64,000 bases of DNA, from NCBI RefSeq assembly GCF_000717055.1, contig NZ_JNXI01000034.1, forward strand, positions 1 through 64,000, read 5' to 3'. Each line of letters opens with the position of its first letter. Within the stretch, counting starts at the first letter, position 1. The position numbers were made by a program, and so were the translations under genes. This DNA is from Streptomyces iakyrus (GTDB taxonomy: Bacteria; Actinomycetota; Actinomycetes; Streptomycetales; Streptomycetaceae). This document shows positions 18,302 through 26,856 of the stretch, one piece after another. The notes under the pieces were generated by a model. The model was given only the letters and a program-made list of their open reading frames with translations. It was not told the DNA's origin and ran no database searches.

Positions 18302-19738
18302 ATGCGCAAGGCGCTCAGATGGCTGCTGGCGCTCACGGTGCTCATAGGCACACTGGGCACGGCGGGAGCGGCCACCGCCGCCGACGCCGCCGGCACCGAC
18401 GGCACCACCGACATCAAGGAGAGGCTGCTCTCCATACCGGGCATGAGCCTGGTGGAGGAGAAGCCGTACACCGGCTACCGCTTCTTCGTGCTGAACTACA
18501 CGCAGCCGGTCGACCACCGCAAGCCGTCCAAGGGCACGTTCCAGCAGCGCATCACCGTGCTGCACAAGGACGTGGCGCGCCCGACGGTGTTCTTCACCAG
18601 CGGCTACAACGTCTCCACGACGCCCCGCCGCAGCGAGCCGACCCAGATCGTGGACGGCAACCAGATCTCCCTGGAGTACCGCTTCTTCACCCCGTCCCGG
18701 CCTCAGCCGGCCGACTGGTCCAAGCTGGACATCTGGCAGGCCGCCAGCGACCAGCACCGCGTCTTCAAGGCGCTGAAGGGCATCTACGGCAAGAAGTGGA
18801 TCTCCACGGGCGGCTCCAAGGGCGGCATGACCGCCACCTACTACGAGCGCTTCTACCCGCGGGACATGGACGGCGTGGTCGCCTACGTCGCCCCCAACGA
18901 CGTGGTGAACAAGGAGGACTCGGCCTACGACCGCTTCTTCGCCCGCGTCGGCACCAAGGAGTGCCGCGACCGCCTGAACGCCGTGCAGCGCGAGGCACTG
19001 GTGCGCCGCGAGCCGCTGGAGAAGAAGTACGCGGCCTTCGCGCAGGACAACGGCCTCACCTTCACCACCATCGGCAGCCTGGACAAGGCCTACGAGGCGA
19101 CCGTCCTGGACTACGTGTGGGGCTTCTGGCAGTACAGCCTGCTGTCCGACTGCGACCAGATCCCGGCCGACGCCAAGAACGCCACCGACGACGAGATCTG
19201 GGACTCCGTCGACACGATCTCCGGCTTCTCCGCCTACGCCGACCAGGGCCTGTCGAACTACACGCCGTACTACTACCAGGCCGGCACCCAGCTCGGCGCG
19301 CCGACCATCCAGTTCCCGCACATCGAGAAGCAGTACATCCGCTACGGCTACCAGCCGCCGCGCAACTTCGTCCCCCGGGACATCCCCATGAAGTTCCAGC
19401 CGTCGGCGATGCGGGACATCGACACCTGGGTCCGCCACAACGCCCGCCACATGCTCTTCGTCAACGGCCAGAACGACCCGTGGAGCGCGGAGCCCTTCCG
19501 CGTCGGCAAGGGCGCGAAGGACTCCTACGTCATGACCGCCCCCGGCATGAACCACGGCGCCAACGTCGCGGGCCTCGTGCCCGAGCAGAAGGCCCTCGCC
19601 ACCGCCCGCATCCTCGACTGGGCCGGGGTCGCCTCCTCTTCGGTGCAGGCGGACCCGCAGGCGGCCAAGCCGCTGGCGAAGTTCGACGCCAAGCTCGACA
19701 AGCGGGACGTCCAGCGTGAGATGACGCTGCGTCCGTAA
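18302..19738 (+). CDS. Secreted S37-family (PS-10) aminopeptidase
   Basis: A 478 aa exported serine peptidase. After a signal peptide (cleavage near TAA-D) the chain shows the S37 family core: YRFFVLNYTQPVDH, then GGSKGGM around residues 176-182 with the nucleophile Ser in an alpha/beta-hydrolase elbow, and the late ND-P and MNHGA motifs that hold the acid and His. S37 enzymes remove tri- or tetrapeptides from proteins outside the cell. ATG 18302 is chosen over GTG 18296 because GGGGAG lies five bases upstream. A strong terminator follows. Confidence 0.88.
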   Translation: MRKALRWLLALTVLIGTLGTAGAATAADAAGTDGTTDIKERLLSIPGMSLVEEKPYTGYRFFVLNYTQPVDHRKPSKGTFQQRITVLHKDVARPTVFFTSGYNVSTTPRRSEPTQIVDGNQISLEYRFFTPSRPQPADWSKLDIWQAASDQHRVFKALKGIYGKKWISTGGSKGGMTATYYERFYPRDMDGVVAYVAPNDVVNKEDSAYDRFFARVGTKECRDRLNAVQREALVRREPLEKKYAAFAQDNGLTFTTIGSLDKAYEATVLDYVWGFWQYSLLSDCDQIPADAKNATDDEIWDSVDTISGFSAYADQGLSNYTPYYYQAGTQLGAPTIQFPHIEKQYIRYGYQPPRNFVPRDIPMKFQPSAMRDIDTWVRHNARHMLFVNGQNDPWSAEPFRVGKGAKDSYVMTAPGMNHGANVAGLVPEQKALATARILDWAGVASSSVQADPQAAKPLAKFDAKLDKRDVQREMTLRP

Positions 19739-19758
19739 CCGCCCGCGAGCCGGACACG

Positions 19759-19790
19759 ACCGCCCCTCGGCCTGCCGGCCGAGGGGCGGT
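19759..19790 (+). terminator. Strong hairpin terminator after the S37 peptidase
   Basis: The arms ACCGCCCCTCGGCC (19759-19772) and GGCCGAGGGGCGGT (19777-19790) pair perfectly over 14 bases around a TGCC loop, 20 bases after the peptidase stop, followed by TTTGC-like residues. This is the typical factor-independent terminator form of streptomycetes. Confidence 0.85.
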
Positions 19791-19835
19791 TTGCATGTCC
19801 CTGCGCGCGCGGTGAATGCTCCGTACGGTGACCTG

Positions 19836-20381
19836 ATGGACAGTTCTGTCGTCTTCAACGTCGTGACCACGGCCATCGCCGTCGTCGCAGTGGTGACCTC
19901 CATCGTGTTCAGCACACGGCAGGCCCGCATCGCGAAGCACGCCAACCACATATCGGTGCTGATCGATCTGCTCCGGGAGTTCCGGTCCGCCGAGTTCCAT
20001 GAACAGCACGACTACGTGTGCACCCGCCTGGGGGCCGAGCACGACCCGGAGGGCGGAGTACGGGGGCTGCCGCCGGAGGCCAAGACGGCCTTCTGCAGCG
20101 TCGTGTACTACTACCAGTCGTTCGCCAACCTCGCCGTCTTCGGACTGCTCGACCAGACGCTGCTGGTCACGGTCCTGCGCACCCGGATCGTCTCGGTGTG
20201 GAAAGCCGTCCGGCCGTTCGTGGAGCGGGAGAGGGAGTTGCGGGGCGAGGGCAGCACGGGAACGTACCTGTCCACCTTCGAGGAACTGGCCCGGCTGGCG
20301 GCGGACCTCCCCCCGCAGCACGTCCGCGACCAGATGGCCGAGGCCCGGCGAAGACTCCCGCGCAACAGGCTCCTGGGGTGA
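19836..20381 (+). CDS. DUF4760-like membrane-anchored protein
   Basis: A 181 aa protein with one N-terminal transmembrane helix (about 5-28, VVFNVVTTAIAVVAVVTSIV), then a helical cytoplasmic domain. The N-anchor plus HISVLIDLLREFRSAEFHEQ and YYYQSFANLAVFGLLDQ blocks resemble DUF4760 proteins, which have no known function. ATG 19836 is chosen because TACGGT (19824-19829) lies six bases upstream, giving a leaderless arrangement. It converges with the lipoprotein gene, 28 bp away. Confidence 0.65.
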   Translation: MDSSVVFNVVTTAIAVVAVVTSIVFSTRQARIAKHANHISVLIDLLREFRSAEFHEQHDYVCTRLGAEHDPEGGVRGLPPEAKTAFCSVVYYYQSFANLAVFGLLDQTLLVTVLRTRIVSVWKAVRPFVERERELRGEGSTGTYLSTFEELARLAADLPPQHVRDQMAEARRRLPRNRLLG

Positions 20382-20409
20382 CGCGGGCGCCGGCCCACGC
20401 CCCCGCACC

Positions 20410-21075
20410 TCACAGCGGCCGGGCGCACCCCACCGGCTGTTTCCCGCCCAGCCGGACGTACAGGGCCGTCGGGCCGGGGCAGTCGGCGCGGTCGGTGACC
20501 GCGCGGACCACCTTGTACTGCGGCTCGCGCTCGCCCTCGCCGTCGCAGGCGGTCTCGCGGACCTGCCCGTCGCCGGAGCTGTAGACGCAGTCGCCGACGA
20601 TCGTGCGGGGCCCGCCCCCGCCGCCCGGGTCGCCGGGGTGCGGCGGCTGGAGGTTGCGCATGCAGGCGTAGCCCCGCGGGACCGCCCCGTCGCCGTCCTC
20701 GTCGGACGCGGGGCGCTGTTCGCTGATGTGCAGCACGAAGTCGGTGGTCGCCGGGCAGCGCGGCCCGTCCCGCACGGTGCCGTCGTGCCGTGCCACGACC
20801 CGGGCCGCCGCCCGCTCCCCGGCGCACGGCACCTCGGTGAAGCTCGTCGTGCCGAACGAGCTGCACTCGCCGACCGCGAGGAACACCGCCCCGTATCCGG
20901 AGGGCCGGGTCGGCACCGGTGACGCCGTGGCGGTCCGCCCGGTCCTGCCGGTCGCGGGATCCCCCAGCCGGCCGTCCTCCGCCACGCCGCCCGACGGGCT
21001 CTGGCAGCCGGTCAGCAGCGTGCCGAGCAGCGCCACCAGTCCCCAGACCACCCCCACGGAACTTCTCTCACGCAT
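20410..21075 (-). CDS. Secreted lipoprotein of unknown function
   Basis: A 221 aa protein with an N-terminal signal ending in a lipobox, LLTGC (about 18-22), so it is likely lipidated and held on the outer membrane face. A low-complexity Ser/Thr/Pro/Gly linker leads to a Cys-rich domain with six or so cysteines (ECSSF, VPCAG, PRCPA, YACMR, GDCVY, TACDG) that could form disulfides. The family is not recognised. ATG 21075 follows GGGGGG. Confidence 0.75.
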   Translation of the reverse strand: MRERSSVGVVWGLVALLGTLLTGCQSPSGGVAEDGRLGDPATGRTGRTATASPVPTRPSGYGAVFLAVGECSSFGTTSFTEVPCAGERAAARVVARHDGTVRDGPRCPATTDFVLHISEQRPASDEDGDGAVPRGYACMRNLQPPHPGDPGGGGGPRTIVGDCVYSSGDGQVRETACDGEGEREPQYKVVRAVTDRADCPGPTALYVRLGGKQPVGCARPL

Positions 21076-21188
21076 CGCCGACCCCCCGAGTGTGCTCGCC
21101 CAGCGTGACCCGCCGTCGCGGGCGCACGCCAGGCACATGGGGCGGTTTGCGCACGTTGGGGGTGGTGCGCCCGAGCCGTGGCGTACGT

Positions 21189-23012
21189 CTAGTACGACAG
21201 TCCGTAGCCGATGGGGTACAGCACCTGCTCCGGATCATCCGCCCGCTGCACCGCCACCGGCAGCTTCCCACGCGGTTTCACCCGCCCCGCGATCACCCGT
21301 GCGGCGGCCCGCAGTTCGACATCCGTCCAGGAGTAGGCGGCCAGGCAGGCCCGCACGGACGGCAGCCGGGCCACGTCGTACGGGTTGCGGACCGCCACCG
21401 CCACGACCGGCCTGCCGGTGGCCACGAGCTGCTCCACCAGCGCCTTCTGACCGCTGCCCGCCGTGACGTTGTACGTGGCCACGACCACCGCGTCGGCGTC
21501 CCGCGCCGCCGCGACCGCCTTCGCGATGGTCGCCGCGGAGGGCGCGGTGCCGGTGGACAGGGCGGTGGCGGTGAAGCCCAGGTCTCCCAGCGCGCCGGCG
21601 AGCACGCCCGTGGGCGGCCCCGTCGTGCCCGACGGCGAGGCCGGATCCGCGCCGACCACCAGCACCTTGCGGTACCGGCGCCGTGACAGGGGCAGCAGCC
21701 GCCCCTCGTTGACGAGCAGCGTGGTCGTCCGCTCGGCGATCCGGTCGGCCGCCGCCAGATGCGCCCGGGTGCCGACGGCCCGGTCCACACCGGCCTGACT
21801 GACGTACGGCGAACGGAACAGCCCCAGCTTCGACTTCAGCCGCAGCACCCGCAGGATCGATTCGTCGAGCCGGGCCTCGGTGAGCTCGCCCTCGCGCACG
21901 GCGGTGAGGACGGCGTTCCAGGCGAGGTCCAGGTCGGGCGGGTTGAGGAGCTGGTCCACGCCCGCCTTCAGGGCGAGCACCGGCACCCGCTCGTCGCCGT
22001 ACTTGGTGCGTACGCCCTCCATGCCGAGGGAGTCGGTGACCACGACCCCGTCGTAGCCGAGGCGTTCGCGCAGGATGCCGGTGAGGATGGGGCGGGAGAG
22101 GGTGGCCGGGTCGCCGGAGTCGTCGAGGGCCGGGACCATCAGATGGGCCGTCATGATCGAGTCGATGCCCGCGGCGATCGCCGCCCGGAACGGCGGGGCG
22201 TCCAGCCTCTCCCACAGCTCCCGGCTGTGCGGGATGGTGGGGAAGCCGGTGTGGCTGTCGACGTTGGTGTCGCCGTGCCCGGGGAAGTGCTTGGCGGTCG
22301 CGGCGACGCCCGACCCCTGGTACCCGGCGACCTCGGCGGCCACCAGCGCGGACACGGCCCGCGGGTCGGCGCCGAAGGACCGTACGCCGATGACCGGGTT
22401 GGCCGGGTTGACGTTCACATCGGCCACGGGCGAGTAGTCCTGCCGGATCCCCATCGCCCGCAGCTCGGCGCCCGCGATCCGGCCGAGGGTGCGCGCATCG
22501 GACCGCGACCCGCCCGCGCCGACGGCCATGGCGCCGGGGAAGAGCGTGGCGGGTTTGCCGATCCGGGCGACGATCCCGTGCTCCTGGTCGGTGGAGATGA
22601 GCACCGGCAGCCCGCGCGGCAGCTCCAGGGACGCCTTCTGGATGCCGTTGGACAGGTCCGCGATCTGGTGCGGTTCGCGGGTGTTGTGGGCCCAGGCGAA
22701 GTAGATGATGCCGCCGACCCGGTACTTCGTCACCAGCTCGGCGGCCGTACGGACCCCGATCTCCTTGAGGTTGGCGTCGATGTCGGCCTGGTCGGGGGCG
22801 GTGGCGGAGTGGCCGTAGACCCGCATCACGAAGAGCTGGCCGACCTTCTCCTCCAGCGTCATGCGGGAGACGAGGGCGCGCAGCCGGCTGTCGTCCGGGG
22901 CGGCGGCGCGCGCGGGCCCGGCGGCCGCGAGGGCGGCGGTGACGCCGGCTGTGGCGGCGAGGAGGGTGCGTCTGGAGGGCTGAGCCGTGTTTCCCGTGCC
23001 GGTGTCGTGCAC
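21189..23012 (-). CDS. Tat-exported GH3 beta-N-acetylhexosaminidase-like enzyme
   Basis: A 607 aa glycoside hydrolase family 3 protein. The N-terminus carries a twin-arginine signal (PSRRTLLAATAGV, cleavage near ARA-A), so it is exported folded. KHFPGHGDTNVDSH (about 240-253) is the NagZ-type loop whose His/Asp pair is the acid catalyst, and VVTDSLGM contains the nucleophile Asp. A C-terminal alpha/beta domain follows. It probably removes N-acetylglucosamine from chitin- or peptidoglycan-derived material. GTG 23012 follows GGAAGGAG. A candidate operator with GAAACTTCC arms lies 43-79 bases upstream. Confidence 0.9.
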   Translation of the reverse strand: MHDTGTGNTAQPSRRTLLAATAGVTAALAAAGPARAAAPDDSRLRALVSRMTLEEKVGQLFVMRVYGHSATAPDQADIDANLKEIGVRTAAELVTKYRVGGIIYFAWAHNTREPHQIADLSNGIQKASLELPRGLPVLISTDQEHGIVARIGKPATLFPGAMAVGAGGSRSDARTLGRIAGAELRAMGIRQDYSPVADVNVNPANPVIGVRSFGADPRAVSALVAAEVAGYQGSGVAATAKHFPGHGDTNVDSHTGFPTIPHSRELWERLDAPPFRAAIAAGIDSIMTAHLMVPALDDSGDPATLSRPILTGILRERLGYDGVVVTDSLGMEGVRTKYGDERVPVLALKAGVDQLLNPPDLDLAWNAVLTAVREGELTEARLDESILRVLRLKSKLGLFRSPYVSQAGVDRAVGTRAHLAAADRIAERTTTLLVNEGRLLPLSRRRYRKVLVVGADPASPSGTTGPPTGVLAGALGDLGFTATALSTGTAPSAATIAKAVAAARDADAVVVATYNVTAGSGQKALVEQLVATGRPVVAVAVRNPYDVARLPSVRACLAAYSWTDVELRAAARVIAGRVKPRGKLPVAVQRADDPEQVLYPIGYGLSY

Positions 23013-23054
23013 GTGCGCTCCTTCCGGAGGTGATCCGATGCGGATCCGCTGAAG

Positions 23055-23091
23055 GAAACTTCCAAGAGGTCACCAATATCCGGGAAGTTTC
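23055..23091 (-). promoter_or_regulatory. GAAACTTCC inverted repeat upstream of the GH3 gene
   Basis: GAAACTTCC (23055-23063) and GGAAGTTTC (23083-23091) are perfect 9-base inverted arms around 19 bases, in the promoter zone of the GH3 gene. The element is related to the CGAAACTT boxes at 9963-9979 and does not match the DasR site. It is probably a repressor operator. Confidence 0.5.
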
Positions 23092-23344
23092 TGCCAGTCA
23101 AGGGAATGCACGGTAACCGCCGAGGGGCCGCCACCGGCGCGGTTGGAGGGGGACGCGCCGATGGCGGCGGGTGCCGCCGGCCGCGGTACGGCGGAGAGGG
23201 TGGTCAGCGATCGCAGCCAGTGGCGAGGGCCGACACCGCACCGTGGTGACTCTCCGGTGGCCTGCGATTGGACGGGGACGGTCCGGTCCGGGTTCCCGAC
23301 TCGGCCCGGATTTCCGCAAGTCGGTACGCAGGTGAACCAGGAGG

Positions 23345-24262
23345 TCAGCGGGGCGGACGAGCCGCCACTTCCGGCCACAGCTCGCCGAGCACCCGTACGG
23401 TTTCCGCGATGGCCGGACGCCGCGCAGCCCCCGTCCGCCACAGCGCGTACAGCCGCCGCACCGGCATCGGGTCGAGCGCCACCGCCACCACCCCGGCGGG
23501 CAGCGGCCCGCGCCCCAGCCGCGGGATGAGCGCCACCCCGAGCCCGGCCGCGACCAGGGCCACCAGGGTGGGGTTCTCGTCGGCCTGGTGGACGATGTCC
23601 GGCTCGTGCCCGGCCGTGCGCAGCGTCCGCAGCAGCCAGTCGTGGCAGACCCGCCCCGGCGGCTGGCAGATCCACCGCTCGCCGCCCAGCTCCTCGCGCC
23701 GCACGGCGGCCCGCCCGGCGAAGGGATGCCCCTCGGGGACGAGCAGATCGCACAGGTCGTCCCCGATGAGCGCCTGCTCCAGACCCGGCGGGGCGGGCAG
23801 CGGCGCGATGTCCCAGTCGTGCGCCACGGCGAGGTCGACGGCGCCCTTCGCCACCAGGTCGACCGACAGATGCGGATCGACCTCGGAGAGCCGGGCGTCC
23901 AGGGCGGGATGCCTGCGGCCGAGCTCGGCCAGTACGCCCGGCATCAGCCCGCGTGCCGCCGACGGGAACGCGGCGACGGTCAGCCGCCCCGCGGGCCGGC
24001 CCCGGCGCTCCTCCAGTTCGGTCTCGGCGCGTTCCACGATGGCCAGCAACTCCTGTGCCGCCGCCACCAGTTGCCTGGCCTCGTCGGTGAGCCGCACGCC
24101 CCGCCCCTCCCGCTCCAGCAGCACGGTCCGGGTCTCCCGCTCCAGCTTGGCGATCTGCTGGGACACCGCGGAGGGCGTGTACCCGAGCGCGAGCGCGGCG
24201 GCGCCGACGGTGCCGTGCACGGAGACGGCGTGCAGGGCGCGCAGCCGCTGGAGATCGAGCAC
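23345..24262 (-). CDS. LysR-family transcriptional regulator
   Basis: A 305 aa regulator with an N-terminal winged helix (LQRLRALHAVSVHGTVGAAA, then LGYTPSAVSQQIAKLERE, about 3-45) and a LysR substrate domain (about 90-295). GTG 24262 is set by AAGGAGG about five bases upstream. It is divergent from the EamA transporter gene, the usual layout in which a LysR protein controls its neighbour. Confidence 0.92.
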   Translation of the reverse strand: MLDLQRLRALHAVSVHGTVGAAALALGYTPSAVSQQIAKLERETRTVLLEREGRGVRLTDEARQLVAAAQELLAIVERAETELEERRGRPAGRLTVAAFPSAARGLMPGVLAELGRRHPALDARLSEVDPHLSVDLVAKGAVDLAVAHDWDIAPLPAPPGLEQALIGDDLCDLLVPEGHPFAGRAAVRREELGGERWICQPPGRVCHDWLLRTLRTAGHEPDIVHQADENPTLVALVAAGLGVALIPRLGRGPLPAGVVAVALDPMPVRRLYALWRTGAARRPAIAETVRVLGELWPEVAARPPR

Positions 24263-24407
24263 GGGGTCCTCCTTGCTGCCGAGCCGGTCGTCCGGGGCTC
24301 TGCCCGGCAATGCTTGTGCTCAGCGAGCTATTGCTTAGCGACGCTTCATCCAACCATGCAGCTATCATCGCTGGTGCTTCACGGTCGCGGGACGCGATGC
24401 TCACCGC

Positions 24408-25487
24408 ATGCGCCCGTCACACCTCGCCCTCGCCGTCCTGGTCGCCGCCGTCTGGGGCGTCAACTTCACGGTCATCGAGATCGGCCTTGACCACTTCCCG
24501 CCCCTGCTCTTCTCCGCCCTGCGCTTCCTCGCGGCGGCGCTCCCGGCCGTGTTCCTCGTGGGCCGTCCGAAGGTGGCGTGGAAGTGGATCGTGGCGGTCG
24601 GCCTGGTCCTGGGCGTCGCCAAGTTCGGCCTGCTCTTCGTCGGCATGGACGCGGGCATGCCGGCCGGTCTGTCCTCCCTGGTCCTGCAGATCCAGGCGGT
24701 GTTCACGGCGGCGATCGCGGCCCTGACCCTGGGCGAACGGCCCTCCCGCATCCGCCTGCTGGGCATGCTGACCGCCCTGGCCGGCATCGCCGTGGCGGCC
24801 GTCGACGAGGGCGCCTCGGGCCCGCTCGGCGCGTTCGCCCTGGTCGTCGGCGCGGCGGCGTGCTGGGGCGCCTCGAACGTCCTCACCCGCAAGGCCGCTC
24901 CGCCCGACGCCCTGAACTTCATGGTCTGGGTCAGCACGGTCCCGGTCCTGCCCCTGCTGGCCCTCTCCCTCCTCACCGAGGGCCCCTCGCGCGACCTGGC
25001 GGCCCTGCGCGCCCTGGACTGGCAGGGCGCGGGCACGGTCCTCTACGTCGCCTGGATCACCACGGTCTTCGGCTTCGGCGCCTGGGGTTTCCTCCTGCGC
25101 CACCACCCCGCCTCCACGGTCGCGCCGTTCTCGCTCCTGGTCCCCGTCTTCGGCATGTCGTCGGCGTTCCTGTTCCTCGACGAGCCGGTGAGCCCGCTGC
25201 GGTGGTGCGCGGCGGCGCTGCTGGTGGGCGGGGTGGGGCTGGCCTCCCTCACCCCGCGGAGCCCCGGCACCCGGCGGCCGACCCTAGGACGCCTCGACCA
25301 GCACCCCGGGCGGGCTGACGTGGAACGTGCGGGCCCGCACGCCGAAGCCCGTGTCGCCGTCGAGGTGGCTGTCGTCGGCCCAGGTGACGATCGCGCTCTC
25401 CGGGCCGTTGCCGAAGGCCGTCGCGGTGCAGGTGTGGGACCGTGTCCCGGGGGCGGCCGTGCTGACCCGCACCGGGTCGCCGAGTGA
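24408..25487 (+). CDS. EamA/DMT-family transporter with an extended C-terminus
   Basis: A membrane permease with ten hydrophobic helices in two EamA repeats (about 1-130 and 140-285), starting at ATG 24408. Such proteins export amino acids or other metabolites. Residues beyond about 290 are not hydrophobic and are read from the antisense of the converging gene, overlapping it by 204 bases. Family members usually stop near 290-300, so the original stop may have been lost or shifted. The divergent LysR gene probably controls it. Confidence 0.85.
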   Translation: MRPSHLALAVLVAAVWGVNFTVIEIGLDHFPPLLFSALRFLAAALPAVFLVGRPKVAWKWIVAVGLVLGVAKFGLLFVGMDAGMPAGLSSLVLQIQAVFTAAIAALTLGERPSRIRLLGMLTALAGIAVAAVDEGASGPLGAFALVVGAAACWGASNVLTRKAAPPDALNFMVWVSTVPVLPLLALSLLTEGPSRDLAALRALDWQGAGTVLYVAWITTVFGFGAWGFLLRHHPASTVAPFSLLVPVFGMSSAFLFLDEPVSPLRWCAAALLVGGVGLASLTPRSPGTRRPTLGRLDQHPGRADVERAGPHAEARVAVEVAVVGPGDDRALRAVAEGRRGAGVGPCPGGGRADPHRVAE

Positions 25488-26468
25488 ACCCTGGCTCTCG
25501 GAGCAGACCTTGGCCATCACCGTCGGCACGGTGTCGTGGGTGTCCGCGCTCTCCTCGACCCACGCCATCAGGAAGCGCCCGCCGGGCAGCCGGGACAGCG
25601 CCGGGGAACTCCGGGTGAAGCCCCGGGGGTTGCCGGCCGTGATGTCGAGGGTCTCGGTGCCGTCGGGCTGGAAGATGCTCGCCGCGACCGTGGTCTGCGG
25701 TTTGCCCAGGTCGCTGGGCTGGATGCGCTCGATGTGCGCGACGACGAACCGTCCGCTGTCGAGCAGGGTGATCGCGTTGACCCCTGTGAAGCCGCCGACG
25801 TCGGGCTGGATCTCCCCGCCCAGGGCATGGCCCTCGAAGTCGAAGAACCGCAGGGTGAGCCGGCCGCCGCCGGCCGATGAGGGATCGGTCGACCAGGCGA
25901 CGACCACGTTGCCGTTGGTGAGGATCGAGGCGGCGGGCCTCTCGTGGAAGCCCTCGGTGGTGCTGACCGTGAACTCCGGTGTCGCAGGGCTGCCGTCCGA
26001 ATGGAACCGCCGTGCGCGGATGCGCCGGTCGGGCCGCGGGCTCGCCCAGGTGACCAGCACGCCACCGTCGATCATGAACGCCAGGCAGGGCCGGACCTTC
26101 GGATCCGCGTCGGCCGTGACGAGCGTCTCCGGACCGGCTTTGCGGCCCTCGGTGAACCGCTGGAGCTTCACGGACGGGCTGGGGCCGGGCAGGCCGAACG
26201 GCGTCTCCAGCCATACGGCGAACTGGCCGCTGATCCCGGCGGACAGCACGGACGGCCACAGCGGCCGCACCCCGGGCCCGTCCGCCGGCTGGGTGCTGAC
26301 CGCGAACTCGCTCCCGAGCTTGTCGCCGTCGTCCGCCAGGAACTGTCCCTTGATGACGAATTCGCTGTCGTCCGACCACAGCTCCAGGAACTGCGTGCCG
26401 AACAAGCCGTCGACGGCGGGCTGGAGCTGGTCGCCGGACCTGGTGGTGTTGACGAGGAAGTCAGCCAT
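25284..26468 (-). CDS. Repeat protein with VVxW-type blades, 394 aa
   Basis: The sequence is built of about seven to eight repeats of 45-55 residues. Each has a strand of the type GGRFLMAWVEE, GNVVVAWSTD, GGVLVTWASP or SGRFVVAHIE, followed by a turn such as RRFHSDGSPATPEFTVS. This pattern resembles repeats of RTX-like and hemolysin-type surface proteins and predicts a beta-propeller. No signal peptide is visible, and the protein starts MADFLVNTT after GGAG. The function is unknown. The gene end overlaps the EamA reading frame. Confidence 0.7.
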   Translation of the reverse strand: MADFLVNTTRSGDQLQPAVDGLFGTQFLELWSDDSEFVIKGQFLADDGDKLGSEFAVSTQPADGPGVRPLWPSVLSAGISGQFAVWLETPFGLPGPSPSVKLQRFTEGRKAGPETLVTADADPKVRPCLAFMIDGGVLVTWASPRPDRRIRARRFHSDGSPATPEFTVSTTEGFHERPAASILTNGNVVVAWSTDPSSAGGGRLTLRFFDFEGHALGGEIQPDVGGFTGVNAITLLDSGRFVVAHIERIQPSDLGKPQTTVAASIFQPDGTETLDITAGNPRGFTRSSPALSRLPGGRFLMAWVEESADTHDTVPTVMAKVCSESQGSLGDPVRVSTAAPGTRSHTCTATAFGNGPESAIVTWADDSHLDGDTGFGVRARTFHVSPPGVLVEAS

Positions 26469-26856
26469 GGCTGCTCTCCGAATCAGGATGCGAGGGGAAG
26501 AGAGCACTACGACCGGCCGAGTCCTTGGGAAAAGCGTGTCACGCCCGGGGGACGGGTGCATCCGGAACGGCCGGGGGACCGCCCGGACACGCGCCACCCC
26601 GCTCCGCGGATGGGCGGGCCCCCGGCATCCGCCCCTCCGCGGGTACGCGTGCCCCCGCATCCGCCCCTGCTCCGTGCCTGAGCGGTGCCCTGCGCCCGCC
26701 CCCTTTCCCCCGGGTGCGCCGGCCGCCGTACCCGCCCTGATCCGGTTGCGTGGTGCCCTGCACTCGCCGCTCGTTTCCGCCCCGCGCGGGCCCGCACATG
26801 CCGCTGCCCCGCCCCGTGGCCGGCGGGGCGGGGCAGCGGCCTGGCGCCGAGCCGGG
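26469..26856. other. Intergenic region, no gene supported
   Basis: The stretch between the repeat-protein gene and the TIM-barrel gene is rich in C/G runs. Frames on both strands here lack family similarity and ribosome sites. The only clear element is the hairpin at 26800-26840. The bases just upstream of 26468 should hold the repeat-protein promoter; no convincing -10/-35 pair was seen. Confidence 0.5.
26800..26840 (-). terminator. 17-bp hairpin terminator of the LacI-controlled operon
   Basis: GCCGCTGCCCCGCCCCG (26800-26816) and CGGGGCGGGGCAGCGGC (26824-26840) pair perfectly over 17 bases around a TGGCCGG loop. It lies 16 bases after the stop (26857) of the minus-strand TIM-barrel gene. 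Confidence 0.75.
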
